Positions 27,080 to 36,479 of a stretch of DNA of 64,000 bases are shown piece after piece. The stretch comes from Couchioplanes caeruleus (GTDB lineage: Bacteria; Actinomycetota; Actinomycetes; Mycobacteriales; Micromonosporaceae), in the NCBI RefSeq assembly GCF_003751945.1, contig NZ_RJKL01000001.1, positions 4,092,001 through 4,156,000 on the forward strand. The letters run 5' to 3'. Position 1 is the first letter of the stretch; every line of letters begins with the position of its first letter. Under the pieces are notes generated by a model. The model was given only the letters and a program-made list of their open reading frames with translations, did not search any database and had not been told where the DNA came from. Position numbers and translations under genes: made by a program.

Positions 27080-27370
27080 GTTCGGGACAAGGCCGGGACG
27101 GTGGCGGTCTACGCCGATACCAGCAGGAACAACGCCGCCGCGCCACCGCCGACGGCCGGGTATGGCGGCCCCACGGCTACGTGTTCACCAACCCTGACGG
27201 CAACCCGTATCACCCGAACGTCTTCACCAGCCGGTTCCAGGACCTGATCGCCGCCGGGTTACCACCCGTGCGGCTGCACGACCTGCGTCACGGCGCGGCC
27301 AGTCTCGCCAACACAAAGCCGCCGCGGCCACCGCCCGCCTCGTACTTGCCACCGCCCGCGCAGCCCGCAA
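27080..27370 (+). pseudogene. Tyrosine recombinase C-terminal remnant
   Basis: A frame reading RRYQQEQRRRATADGRVW, then GYVFTNPDGNPYHPNVFTS and LPPVRLHDLRHGAASLAN is clearly homologous to the integrase at 40.2-41.3 kb. After SLAN the segment with the last catalytic residues is deleted and the frame jumps to the tail of the gene. The HDLRH box survives but the Tyr nucleophile is lost. It abuts a copy of the tRNA-Lys attachment repeat. Confidence 0.8.
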
Positions 27371-27569
27371 GAAAATGATCGGCCGCCACTGGCGCCGACA
27401 CACCTACGCGGCAATCCACAGCCGCCCACTCGCCCCGGCCCTGCGGAACCGCAGGCCACATCCACTCGGCGCCACGGAAAGAAGCACCGCAAACAGCGGC
27501 GCCGCGCGACACCCAGCGAGCACCCAGCGAGCACCCAGCATCCACGGCCGACAGACGAGGCCGCTAGAC

Positions 27570-27629
27570 ATGCAGGTCAGAAGGTGGGCCGCCGGGGACT
27601 CGAACCCCGAACCCAAGGATTAAAAGTCC
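27570..27629. repeat. Attachment-site repeat (left copy)
   Basis: 60 bp matching 41521-41580 with two mismatches. It includes the 3' half of tRNA-Lys on the minus strand through the anticodon loop (GGATTAAAAGTCC), after which the two copies diverge. It is the expected attL/attR of a tRNA-integrating element. Confidence 0.85.
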
Positions 27630-28254
27630 ATAGGTGAATGCCATTCTCGATGCGGCCAGAAAAGCGGACTATATTCTCGCACGGTCCGGCAGAGTCCGGC
27701 TACGTCCAGGTACGTCCGAGTGAATGAGAACAGCCATTCCATGCGGAAATCCGGTGGGATCCGGCCGCGTCCGGTGGGGGTACGAAACATCCGAGCGACC
27801 ACGGAGCGACCAGCCCGCTCCTCGCCGTCGGTCCACCCGGCTCTGTGCGCGATCTGCGGCAAGGCGGAGACCGCACAGGGACGCCGAGGCGTGCTGCCGG
27901 CCGGGTGCGACAGGTCCGCGACCGTGCGGGCATCTGATGGTGCGGTGGTACTGTGGGTCGATCACTCCTATCGGGTGAAGGTCGCTGTCGAACTCTTGTG
28001 CACTCGAACTCGCGGGCCGCATCGTTGATCTCGGCCATCACGCTGGCCTGACTCCGAGCCGATCATCATAGGCGCCCACGCCGCCGACGATTGTGCGACC
28101 GAGGACAAGTCGTCGACGACGCTGCGTATGCATTCCACCGTGACTCGCGGAGGGGCGTGGGAACTCCGTTGGAGGACATCACGATGGCCAGCAAACCCAG
28201 CTCTAGCGACCGCGCCCGACGCCGCGCGATCCGCGCTCGCATTTGTTGACCGGA
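27630..28254. other. Left end of the integrated element, no gene seen
   Basis: About 620 bp with no supported gene. It contains several near-repeats of GTCCGG/ACGTCC words around 27687-27775, possibly recombinase or transfer-protein sites at the element end. Confidence 0.4.
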
Positions 28255-28790
28255 CTAGGGCGCGTCTCGAAGTGCGTGTAGCCACTCGTTGATGGCGGTG
28301 ATGTGCAGGGTGGCTTCGTAGCGGACGGCGAGTTTGTCGAACCTGGTGGCCACGGCTCGGTGTCGTTTGAGGCGGTTGATGCCGCACTCGACGGCGTGGC
28401 GTTGCCGGTAGAGCTGGGGGTTGAAGGCGGGTGGGCGTCCGCCGCGGAAGCCTTTCGCCAGGCGGTGGGCATCCTGGTCGGTCTTGCTCGGAATGCACGC
28501 TCTGATTCCCCGTCGGCGCAGGTAGCCGCGGTTCGCGCGAGAGGTGTAGGCCCGATCTGCCAGGACCAGATCGGGCCGCACTCATGGACGGCCGGGCCCG
28601 CAGCGGGGCACCCGAATTTCGGCCAGCACCGCGGCAAACTGTGGGCTGTCACCCCGGTGGCCCGCGGTCAGCAGCATCGACAACGGCTTACCGCCCTGCT
28701 CGCAGGCGAGATGCAGCTTTGTGGTCCAGCCGCCTCGCGAGCGCCCCAGAGCATGATCGGCCGGCTCGGGTCTGACACCGCCGGCGGGCT
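28255..28790 (-). pseudogene. IS5-family transposase remnant with in-frame stop
   Basis: The frame reads HALGRSRGGWTTKLHLACEQ, then LTAGHRGDSPQFAAVLAEI, then a TGA where relatives have an Arg codon (GRP-stop-VRPD). It continues [20 protein letters not shown] and [20 protein letters not shown]. The DDE-domain order is kept, but the N-terminus is missing at 28790 and the nonsense codon is at about 28581. The conserved DRAYTS and the Y-x2-R-x3-E-like C-terminal block ([15 protein letters not shown]) confirm the family. Confidence 0.82.
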
Positions 28791-28796
28791 CGCGCT

Positions 28797-29024
28797 GAAC
28801 GCCTCTACGGGCTGGCGAAGCTGTTCACCCCGTTCCGCTCGGCCGGTGGGCACCGCCGCTACTCGCGCTACCAGCTGCGCCTCGCCGCCAGGGCCCGGGA
28901 GATGGTCGGCCACGGCACCGCCCTGGAAGCCGCCTGCCGCATCATCATCCTCGAAGACCAACTCGAAGAAGCCCTTCGGCTCCACCAGAGCCACCAACGC
29001 CAACAGCAAGCCGACGCAGCCTGA
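28797..29024 (+). pseudogene. MerR-type regulator fragment cut by the IS remnant
   Basis: A start-less frame reads LFTPFRSAGGHRRYSRYQLR, then GTALEAACRIIILEDQLEEA and a Gln/His-rich tail. This is the wing and first dimerisation helix of a MerR-like regulator. The HTH that should precede it is absent and the similarity begins 7 bp from the transposase remnant, so the IS probably removed the 5' end. Confidence 0.65.
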
Positions 29025-29196
29025 AACCCCGACGCCTCACGGTCCTTCTCCACCATGAGAGGGACCGTTTGTCGTCCTCCGATCCCACCAACCTGCCCGC
29101 GACACCTACCGGCCCCGATGCGCTCACCGTGCGGCCGGACGTCAGAAGCTCGATCCACGGCCTTCAGCCGCGCACCGGCCGGATACAGCTACGCCA

Positions 29197-29437
29197 ATGA
29201 CTTCGCACGACGAGATGTCCACCCGGCAACGGACCGCCGCCACAATGCACGGCACCGCAGAGCAGCTCGACGTAGCCGAAGCCATTCTCCACCGCAGCGT
29301 CGAAGAGTCACCGGACCCCGCCACCACCACCCGGCTACATTCCCTCGGCGATCAGGTCACCACCCCAGGCAAAGGCCATCGACCGGCGCGCTGACCGGCT
29401 TACCGCTTCAGGCGCCGAGCACGGCGACATCAGATGA
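29197..29437 (+). pseudogene. Small hypothetical gene with probable +1 frameshift
   Basis: The frame from the ATG at 29197 contains a coherent helix (TAEQLDVAEAILHRSVEESP, then TTRLHSLGDQVTT) and then turns into PGKGHRPAR and stops. One base later in register the sequence continues sensibly (QAKAIDRRADRLTASGAEHG). The switch is at a CCCC run near 29364. It looks like a one-base insertion in a roughly 80-codon gene; family unknown. Confidence 0.4.
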
Positions 29438-29635
29438 ACCGGTCGCGGGCACCGAAGCAACGGCCCGCGCTGCTCGCCGACATCGACGCCGGAAACTGGC
29501 CACGAAATACGCCCGGCTGTCAGGCGACGTACCCGGCAGCTCAGGCGCTCCAGGCAGCTGATGTACCGAGGCCGGGCTCACGCAGTATCCGGGCCGGCCA
29601 GGCAGCCTGGCCCTGACCCACGCGCGGGACAACAG

Positions 29636-30937
29636 CTACGAAGCCGTACGGGTACTGAGCGCTCCGGCGCTGATTGGTGTGCTGGCGCGGTGGGGGTCGG
29701 CGCCGGCAGTGGTGTGTCGGGTGTCGCCGTGGCCGCCGTGCCAGTCGAGCACCAGCAGGCAGGCATCGTCCGGCAAAGTGGGCCCGGCGGCCTCGAGGAC
29801 GAGGTCGCCGAGGACGCGGACGACTTCACGGGCGTGCAGTGCGCTCAGGTCCTGCAGTCGCGCCGGCAGGTCGAGGGCGGCCGCGTCGCGTTCCAACATG
29901 CCGTCGGTGACGAGCACCAGCCGGTCGCCGGGCTGCAAGACGATTTCGGCCTCGAGGTAGGCCCGGTGACGGAGCACCCCGAAAGGCCGGTTCGCCGGTA
30001 GCGCCACGGGTTGGGCGGTCGCTTCGCGGATCAGCAGAGGGATGGGGTGTCCGGCGTTGACGACGGCGAGGACCCCGGTGCGCAGGTCGAGGCGGCCGAG
30101 CAGGCCGGTGGCGAAGGTAAACCCGCCCGGAGCGTGGTCGAGCAGCGCGTCGTTCGCGGCTTGTGCCTGTTCGAGCAGGGTGCCGCCGCGGCGGCGGGTG
30201 TTACGCAGGCTGCCGACGCACAGGGTCGCGGTCAACGCGCTTTGAACGCCGTGGCCGACCGCGTCGGTGATGCTCAGATGCAGCTGGTCCCGGGCGATGC
30301 TGTAGTCGAAGGTATCGCCACCGATGCTGGCTGCCGGTTCCAACCATGCCGCCAGGGTGAACGAGTCGGCCTCGCAGGCGAACGATGCAGGCAACAGCCG
30401 CCGTTGAATTTCCGCAGCGAGCGTGAAGGCAGTGGTGCGTTGTCCCCACTCGAACAGGTCGGTATGCCGGCGGTTGGCGATGATGACGAAAGCGAGTGTG
30501 TGTGCAGTCCGTGACACCGCTTGCACGGTGGCTTCTGACGGCGCCGCAGGCAGAGCGACCTCCAGCAGTCCGATGGCTTCCCCGCGTTGTGTTACCGGGG
30601 CTCTCACCACGAACAGGTCACCGCACTCCTCGACCAGCACGCGCTGTGTCCGCAGTGCCTGCTCCTGAGGTCCGCCGTCGAAGGGCAGCACCATCGCGAC
30701 GTCCCGGTCCTGCTGGCGTCCGTCGGACACGGCACCGATCGGGACGTGTGACAGCCGCACCAGGGCACGACCACTCATGTCCGCGACCAGAAATGACACC
30801 CACAACGCGCTGAGATGCGTCCCGATGCTGCGAGTCACCGCCACCACGGCGTCGACAGGTGCGGCCTTCTCCACTTGGAGCAGCACCTCGCTCAGATCCA
30901 TACCGGCGGTTCCACTGTCGGTCACGCCCCGCAGCAT
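29636..30937 (-). CDS. GAF-SpoIIE PP2C-type serine phosphatase
   Basis: 433 residues. The first about 170 form a GAF-like sensor domain. The C-terminal SpoIIE/RsbU phosphatase starts LAAEIQRRLLPASF and carries the metal-binding motifs IGGDTFDYSI, ITDAVGHGVQSAL and LVTDGMLERDA. Such proteins dephosphorylate STAS anti-anti-sigma factors in partner-switching networks. The frameshifted STAS-ATPase at 34.1-34.9 kb is a plausible partner in the same element. ATGs at 30937 or 30901 are both possible starts. Confidence 0.88.
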   Translation of the reverse strand: MLRGVTDSGTAGMDLSEVLLQVEKAAPVDAVVAVTRSIGTHLSALWVSFLVADMSGRALVRLSHVPIGAVSDGRQQDRDVAMVLPFDGGPQEQALRTQRVLVEECGDLFVVRAPVTQRGEAIGLLEVALPAAPSEATVQAVSRTAHTLAFVIIANRRHTDLFEWGQRTTAFTLAAEIQRRLLPASFACEADSFTLAAWLEPAASIGGDTFDYSIARDQLHLSITDAVGHGVQSALTATLCVGSLRNTRRRGGTLLEQAQAANDALLDHAPGGFTFATGLLGRLDLRTGVLAVVNAGHPIPLLIREATAQPVALPANRPFGVLRHRAYLEAEIVLQPGDRLVLVTDGMLERDAAALDLPARLQDLSALHAREVVRVLGDLVLEAAGPTLPDDACLLVLDWHGGHGDTRHTTAGADPHRASTPISAGALSTRTAS

Positions 30938-31291
30938 AGAGTCGCACCGTTGGGCTTGCGGGTCACGGGATCGCCTGACGCCGGACCGGCGCCGCTCCTA
31001 CAAGCTGGTCATGCCGCGATCGCGGGGCGTCGGCCGATCCGAGCGTCCGCAAGGGAAGGCTCGTGGTGCGCCGCTTGGTGCGGCCTCAAGATTGGCCCTA
31101 ATTCGACAGAGCCGGGCCAGAACTGCCTTGCTGCGCGATAGGCGCACCTGGCGGTGCGCCGCGGCACGACCTCGAGTGGGCGGAAAGGCGCTGCAAACAG
31201 CGAGTGCTGACCCGCCCGAGCCTTGTCCGCTCAAATCAATGGCCCAGAACACGGGATCCGATGTCCGCCACCGCTGCCATTGACGCAGGAG
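30938..31291. other. Spacer, nothing recognised
   Basis: About 350 bp upstream of the SpoIIE gene. No gene or RNA that I can support; it should hold the SpoIIE promoter. Confidence 0.4.
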
Positions 31292-31438
31292 TCACCGCTT
31301 GCGGTTGAACCTGTTGGCTAGTTCGCGGAGCTTGCGCTGGGTCTGCGGCTTGGCCATTTCCCGACGTCCCCGCGTGACCAGACGCCGTCCTCGGGGGCCT
31401 GCCAGGAATGCCTTGATCTGTTGCATCCTCGATGTCAT
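31292..31438 (-). CDS. Small basic hypothetical protein (48 aa)
   Basis: 48 residues from an ATG preceded by GCGGAG. It starts MTSRMQQIKAFLAGPRGRRL and ends ELANRFNRKR; about one third of residues are Arg or Lys. It could bind nucleic acid or membranes, but no family is recognised. The longer frame upstream has no support. Confidence 0.5.
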   Translation of the reverse strand: MTSRMQQIKAFLAGPRGRRLVTRGRREMAKPQTQRKLRELANRFNRKR

Positions 31439-31596
31439 CTCAATCTCCGCTTCTATCGTGGTGTGTCCTCGGTGCGGTGCCTCACCGGGTGTGCTGTCGG
31501 AGGCACTCTGTCGCCCGGCCCAAGCTCGCGCGGCTCCGGCTGGCACTGAGCACCCGGGCTGTCTGGTACGCCGCCTGACCAGCCGCCTATTCGTGG

Positions 31597-32042
31597 TCAG
31601 TTCCCGCATTCGATGTCGGCGAGCAGCGCGGGCGTGCGCTGCTGGTTGTCCGTGGTGGCCGCGGCGGTCATCGCAGTCGCGGCGCAGGCGGCTGTGGCCT
31701 GCGCGGGCACGACCAGCAGGTCGAAGCGGTCTCTGCCGAAGTCGCAGATCAGGGTCAGCAGACCGGCCGGTTGGGAGGTGTACCAGCCCAGGCGGACAAC
31801 TCGGCCCTCGACGGTGATCCGGCCCGGGTGGGTAGATCCCACTCGGCGGCGTTCAACAGCACATGGGTGACAGGGCCTCGGGAGCTGTCCATCGCCGCGA
31901 TCAGCGACGGAAGTTCAGCGCAGGCGTCGCTTGATTGCGGCCACCAGCCTCCATCGAGCAGCGTCGTGCGGGAGGACGTGGCTTCCTGCATCAGTCGCGG
32001 CGATGGTGCGACGCTCAAGGTACGAGGTTCGTTGATGGACAC
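31597..32042 (-). pseudogene. DUF5994-like gene with a frameshift
   Basis: From a GTG at 32042 (AAGGAA upstream) the frame reads LLDGGWWPQSSDACAELPSL, then GPVTHVLLNAAEWD. The next part of the domain (HPGRITVEGRVVRLGWYTSQ, then FGRDRFDLLVVPAQ) is in another frame, ending at 31597. One base is missing near 31843. The two halves together match the usual DUF5994 length of about 150 residues. Function unknown even when intact. Confidence 0.65.
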
Positions 32043-32167
32043 GGTAGGTGGGTTCCTTCCAGGCGTCGGTATGGCCCGGCTCGTCGGACGCCGCAGCGAG
32101 CCGGCGCAGGGCCGGCGCAGGTCGACGGCTCGGCGTGAGCAGGCGTGCGGTTCGGCGACGTCACGGC

Positions 32168-32521
32168 TCAACGGCGGCGCGACAGCCGCCGCAACTGGGC
32201 GATACGCGCGGTGCCGATCGCCGCGGTGGCGATCCCGACGCCGACGCCGGCGATGAGCAGGGCCAGCGCCAGGGGCAGGCTGCCGTGCAACCACAAGAAC
32301 GTGACTTCGACGTGGCGGGTGTTCTGCAGCATGAAGACGATCAGCACGACGAAGAGCAGCGCCGCGACGCATATGCCGGACCAGGCGGCGCCGGTGCGGG
32401 TGCGCGGTACTCGGCCTGCCGGTGACGTTGCGTCCGGCATCGTCAGGTTCTGCGAGCGACCTGCAGAACTCGGCGGCGGTCCGGCGGGCGGCGTGCGAGT
32501 CTGATCAAGATTGTTGGACAT
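32168..32521 (-). CDS. LapA-domain (DUF1049) membrane protein
   Basis: 117 residues; a disordered Pro/Ser-rich N-terminus precedes two membrane helices joined by the LapA motif ([20 protein letters not shown]). A basic cytoplasmic tail ([12 protein letters not shown]) ends the protein. The ATG follows AGGGATG. LapA proteins are inner-membrane proteins linked with envelope assembly; in actinomycetes the role is not known. Confidence 0.8.
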   Translation of the reverse strand: MSNNLDQTRTPPAGPPPSSAGRSQNLTMPDATSPAGRVPRTRTGAAWSGICVAALLFVVLIVFMLQNTRHVEVTFLWLHGSLPLALALLIAGVGVGIATAAIGTARIAQLRRLSRRR

Positions 32522-33352
32522 GACATCCCTGAGTGGATGGAGCCGGTGTGGCGGGCACCTCAAAGCGGGATGTCGTCGGTTCCGGGATGCGCTCATCGTA
32601 CGCCTGTTCGGCTCGGCGCGCTTGACAGACTCATCCCAGCCGGCCGGCCCAGCTCCCCGAAGGGCCCACTGGATCAATGCGATGCGCGCACCTGCGTCGA
32701 CAAGCTCGACCTGACCGGAGACGAAGCCACCGGGGCGGACATCGTTCGGGTTGCGCTCAGCGCACCGCTTAGACAGATCGCCATCCACGCGGGTCTCGAA
32801 GCGAGCCAGGTGAAAGTACGTCGAACAGACAGCAATCGGCGACCTCGGCAGGTCGTCTCCCATAAGATTCAGGCCCGCAAGACTCCCGGTCAAGTTCACC
32901 GACCCTTGCAACACCGTCAGTAACCGCGGAAAGCGCAGGATGTACGGCAACGCCAGCGCACCCTCACGAAGGGTGGGCGCTTCTCGCCGCAGGATCGTCG
33001 GACGGAAAAGCCGAGCGGAGGATCCGACGGATGCGCGCCAGGGGCGTCTTAGCGTCACAGGTGGCGCGGTGACGCTAACTGGGCCGCCGGCGGCCGAACG
33101 TGCGGCGGGTGTCGATCACCGCGTCGAGAGCCTCGCGCCACTCGAGGAGCGCGCCGATCTCGGTACGGCCCCACGGGGCAGCTCGCGGTCGCTGCCGCGC
33201 GGGGCGAAAGGCACGCCGATAGGGAAGACCGCGGCGAGCGCGTCGACGAGCCTGCGGGCCGCGGCAACGCAGGCGAATCGGCAGGGTTGGCATGGCGCCT
33301 GAGGGGGACTCGGCCTGCATGAGTGGCCGACAATCGCCGATCTGGTGAGCCG
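32522..33352. other. Spacer of about 830 bp without a supported gene
   Basis: Several frames are open but none shows a domain, a good ribosome binding site or helical periodicity. A minus-strand segment near 33075-33180 (GRTEIGALLEWREALDAVID) looks protein-like and may be the end of a lost gene. Confidence 0.35.
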
Positions 33353-34018
33353 ATGGACGCGCGCAACTTCGATGAGACCAGCCTGGATGACGCATTGGCC
33401 GCACTCATCGAGCGAGGCCGGCAAACGATCGGCGCAGCCGACGAGATATCAGTGACGTTGCTGCGTGGCAACTACGCGCATACCCCGGTGGTCACGAGCA
33501 ACTTCGCCCTATTGCTGGACGAATGGCAGTACGAGCAGGGTCAGGGTCCCTGCCTGGACGCGGCGGCGTGCGCCGCAACGGTGACGGCCGCGGATCTGAC
33601 CACCGAATCACGGTGGCCGCGCTGGACCCGCCGGGCCGTTGAAGCCGGAGCGGCGAGCTGCGCCTCAGTCGGGTTGCGGCTGCCCGACGGCATCCCGGGC
33701 TCGCTGAACCTCTACGCCCGCCGCCCGGCCGCCTTCGACACCGACGCGATGAGCCTCGCGCAAGGCTTCGCCGGCAGTGCTGCCGTCCTGCTGGCCCCTG
33801 CCGTAGGCGACGACCCCCACATGGCGCTATCGCAGCACCGGCACACCACGATGCAGCACCGAGCGGTCATAGAACGCGCCAAGAACATCGTCATGAGCCG
33901 TACCCAGTGCAGTCCAGACGACGCGTTCGCCCTGCTGGCCCAGCAAGCACAAGCCACCGGCCGTGCAACCTACGAGGTCGCCACCACGCTCATCCACGAC
34001 GCACACCCCGAGCAGTAG
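33353..34018 (+). CDS. GAF-ANTAR RNA-binding antiterminator
   Basis: 221 residues from the ATG after GGTGAG. A GAF domain (about 20-150; EWQYEQGQGPCLDAA is the typical motif) is followed by an ANTAR domain (HRAVIERAKNIVMSRTQCSP, then AFALLAQQAQATGRATYEVA). ANTAR proteins bind paired hairpins in nascent RNA and prevent termination. No target hairpins were found near it. It sits with SpoIIE and STAS genes, a usual actinomycete stress-signalling set. Confidence 0.9.
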   Translation: MDARNFDETSLDDALAALIERGRQTIGAADEISVTLLRGNYAHTPVVTSNFALLLDEWQYEQGQGPCLDAAACAATVTAADLTTESRWPRWTRRAVEAGAASCASVGLRLPDGIPGSLNLYARRPAAFDTDAMSLAQGFAGSAAVLLAPAVGDDPHMALSQHRHTTMQHRAVIERAKNIVMSRTQCSPDDAFALLAQQAQATGRATYEVATTLIHDAHPEQ

Positions 34019-34123
34019 ACCGAAAGTGCGTCCGCTAGCCGAACCCTCAACGGACACGCGGCAGGAGGGCGCTGGCGCCGCCTGTTCGCCGGCGGGGGAG
34101 AGCCGCTCAGGATTAAGTCGCCG

Positions 34124-34946
34124 TCATGCGGTTCTTCCCTCGCGATGACGGACCGTGGCCCAGACCACCTTCCCGTCGGTGGTCGGCATGGACCCCCACG
34201 CGGCGGCACAGCGGTGCACCAGGTGCAGTCCCTGACCCCAGTCATCGCCTGGCTCCCGTACGGTCCACGAGACCGGGTCGACCAGCTGCGGCGGTTGTGG
34301 ATCACGGTCGCTGACCGACAGGTGCAGGCCGGCGCCGCGTCGGGAGATGCTGACCAGCATCTCGGTGCGGGCGTGCGTCACCGCGTTGGCCACGAGCTCC
34401 GAGACGACCAGGCGAGCCGGGTGCAACACCTGCCCCAGATCCCAGGCCCGGCACACCTGCCGTACCAGGTCCCGGGCCACTCTCGCCGAGGACAGGTCCG
34501 GCGATAGCTGCCTGCGTACCACGTCGACCAGGGGGGGTTCTGCTGGTCACCGCAGCGCGTGCCTGCGGCATGGTGGCGTACATCGGCAGGTAGCGGTGCG
34601 ACCCCACATGCCGTAATCGACGCTCCACCGTCGTACCCGTGGGCACGCACAGCGCCAGTTGCACCGGCGGCTGCATCCTCATGGCGGCCCGATACTCGGA
34701 CAGCCATAGGGGAATGCTCTCGCCGGATGCGTCATCCAGGTCGTGCAGGTCCACGATCACCGCTCGCGGCTGCTCCACCAGGCACTTGCGGACCACGGCG
34801 GAGGCGTCGACCGCGAGCCGTCGCCCCCACTGGCCATGTACTGCCACCTCGATCACCGCCGAGTCGACATCGCTGACCAGCGTCAGACACGGCACTCGGG
34901 GATCTGGCACCCCGCCCGTGAACAGGTACGGCGGACGCGCCTCCAC
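34124..34946 (-). pseudogene. STAS-HATPase fusion interrupted at a G7 run
   Basis: A GTG at 34946 with AAGGAGG upstream starts a STAS-like domain (FVEVAVHG-type strand VIEVAVHGQWGRRL, then CLVEQPRAVIVDLHDLDD). After RAAVTSRT the frame turns to low complexity. Skipping one base at the CCCCCCC run (34531-34537) leads into VVRRQLSPDLSSARVARDLV, then LVVSELVANAVTHARTEMLV and GQGLHLVHRCAAAWGSMPT, an anti-sigma HATPase with N-box and G-boxes ending at 34124. With six C instead of seven it would be one protein of about 273 residues. Confidence 0.75.
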
Positions 34947-35254
34947 AGAGGCCTCCTTGCGTGAAGCGAAGCTAAGACCCTCTAGAGCAAACCGGACCGT
35001 CGTGACAATGTGGTGACCAAAGTGTCGACCGCTTCAGTCGAGCGGTCAACCACAGCTAGCACGGTCGCGACTTGTCAGACTCGCTCGAACGAGGGACAAG
35101 CACGCCACCAGGCGTCGCGGCGCTACCGACTGGTGAGCATCCCGAATTTGCTCTGCACAACGTCGGTCAAGCCGTGGCGTCGAGCTCTGCTGGTCGTCGG
35201 CTCGAGCCCATGCTGAAAATAGCCCTCAGGTTAAGCACCAAGGCCACTCAGTCG
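34947..35254. other. Spacer, nothing recognised
   Basis: About 300 bp; it must hold the promoter of the minus-strand STAS-ATPase. No other feature seen. Confidence 0.4.
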
Positions 35255-35578
35255 CTACTGATCGTCAGCGCCCACACCGCAGTCACGGACCACGTGCCGG
35301 AGTTCTTCCGATGGCAGCTCATGACTCCGGAACGCCGAAGCTGAAGCTCTCTCCGCCTCCGCGAAGCGGCGGGCGCGCGCAGCACGCTCGATCGCGCCCG
35401 GGAGGTGGGCCGCCGCGTTGTCGTAAAACTCGGCGCGTTCCTCTTCCGTCCGCGCGATGGCGTCGGCCGTCCGCGCCAGCATCTCAAACAGCTTGGCCTG
35501 CCTGGCCTTCAGCTCGGCTTGTGTAGCCCTCGCCGCGGGCAGCCGAACCAGAGCCGGCCGGTCGGCGTCCTGTCCCAT
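35255..35578 (-). CDS. Hypothetical coiled-coil protein
   Basis: 107 residues from the ATG at 35578; a GTG five codons earlier is possible. Long amphipathic helices with heptad character (ATQAELKARQAKLFEMLART, then IERAARARRFAEAERASASA). No membrane segment. Family unknown. The ribosome binding site is weak, so the start and even the gene are moderately certain. Confidence 0.5.
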   Translation of the reverse strand: MGQDADRPALVRLPAARATQAELKARQAKLFEMLARTADAIARTEEERAEFYDNAAAHLPGAIERAARARRFAEAERASASAFRSHELPSEELRHVVRDCGVGADDQ

Positions 35579-35689
35579 TTGAGGAGTATCCACTAGGCGT
35601 AGGCAATGCGCTTCTTGCTAGTGGCGGTGTTTCACTTCTCGACCGTTGACAGCAAGATCGGTAAGTAGGGGTGCCGGCCGCCTACGACT

Positions 35690-36035
35690 TCAGCCGTTCC
35701 AGGAAAGGTTTGTTGGCCGCTGACCCGTTTGGATGTACTGACGAATCGCCTGGATGACGGCGCCTGGCGTGACGAGCGCGCGGTCGGCGGGAATCTTGAT
35801 GGGTGGGTCGTCGGTGCATTCGGTGACGGTTAGCGGGCTGTGGTGTGCCGTAACGCCCGGTTCGATGGCCGATTCTTGGTGGGCAACCATTGCACCGCAG
35901 CGCGGCCGGACTCGACGTCGAGGTCCACTCGCAGGTGGCAGTCATCGCGTTGGTCAGCGGACAGCGGTCCCCACCAGGAAGTGAAGCCACGTCCGCCGTA
36001 CGGGAAGACTCGGGTCAGGACGACCGATCAGCGTC
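35690..36035 (-). pseudogene. Imm1-like immunity protein remnant with frameshift
   Basis: The upstream frame reads VVLTRVFPYGGRGFTSWWGP, then HLRVDLDVESGRAAVQWLPT. The domain continues in another frame as SAIEPGVTAHHSPLTV, then IQAIRQYIQTGQRPTNLSWN. The ending x-AxxxYxxTGxRPTxxxW is typical of Imm1 immunity proteins of polymorphic-toxin systems. No start codon is found and one base seems missing near 35880. No toxin gene is adjacent. Confidence 0.5.
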
Positions 36036-36069
36036 GGGTACCGAGGTGCTAGGTACCGGGGGTGCCCCG

Positions 36070-36320
36070 GTATCGATGGCGGAGCCGCCGCTCTGAACAG
36101 CCAAACGTCGGACGTACCGTCGACTTCGCCGGTCTCGCCGGCGATCCAGTCGATCTGCTGACGGGTCCGCGCCTCGGCCGATCACGAGATAACCCGTCGC
36201 CGAGCGGGGCGACGCTGAGGCATTCCACCCTGCGCCACACCGCGATCGGCGGCGCTGACGATTCCCGCGGTATCCGGCAGGTCAGCAACACCCGGTTATC
36301 GGGCCACGCGACAACCGTGC
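36070..36320 (-). pseudogene. Second ChrB N-domain remnant
   Basis: VLLTCRIPRESSAPPIAVWR then SVAPLGDGL matches the ChrB start at 6.6 kb. The continuation EARTRQQIDWIAGETGEVDG is in another frame. Both the first codons and the C-terminal half are missing. It shows that a chromate-type locus once existed inside this element too. Confidence 0.7.
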
Positions 36321-36479
36321 CGTTGCTGTGGCCCTGGTTGCCTGTGGCCCTGGTTGCATCGCACGGAAAGGAAGCCCGGGCGTTGGAGCGCCGAACCTTG
36401 ATGGAAGTCTTTCTGCGAACATGCCTCACGAGGCCAGCCGGCTTGCGACCTGGTCGCCGGAAGATCAGCGGAGAATCGG

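Noticed and set aside
27583..27629. A second tRNA-Lys gene
   Set aside because: Only the 3' half is present; beyond the anticodon loop the sequence no longer pairs.
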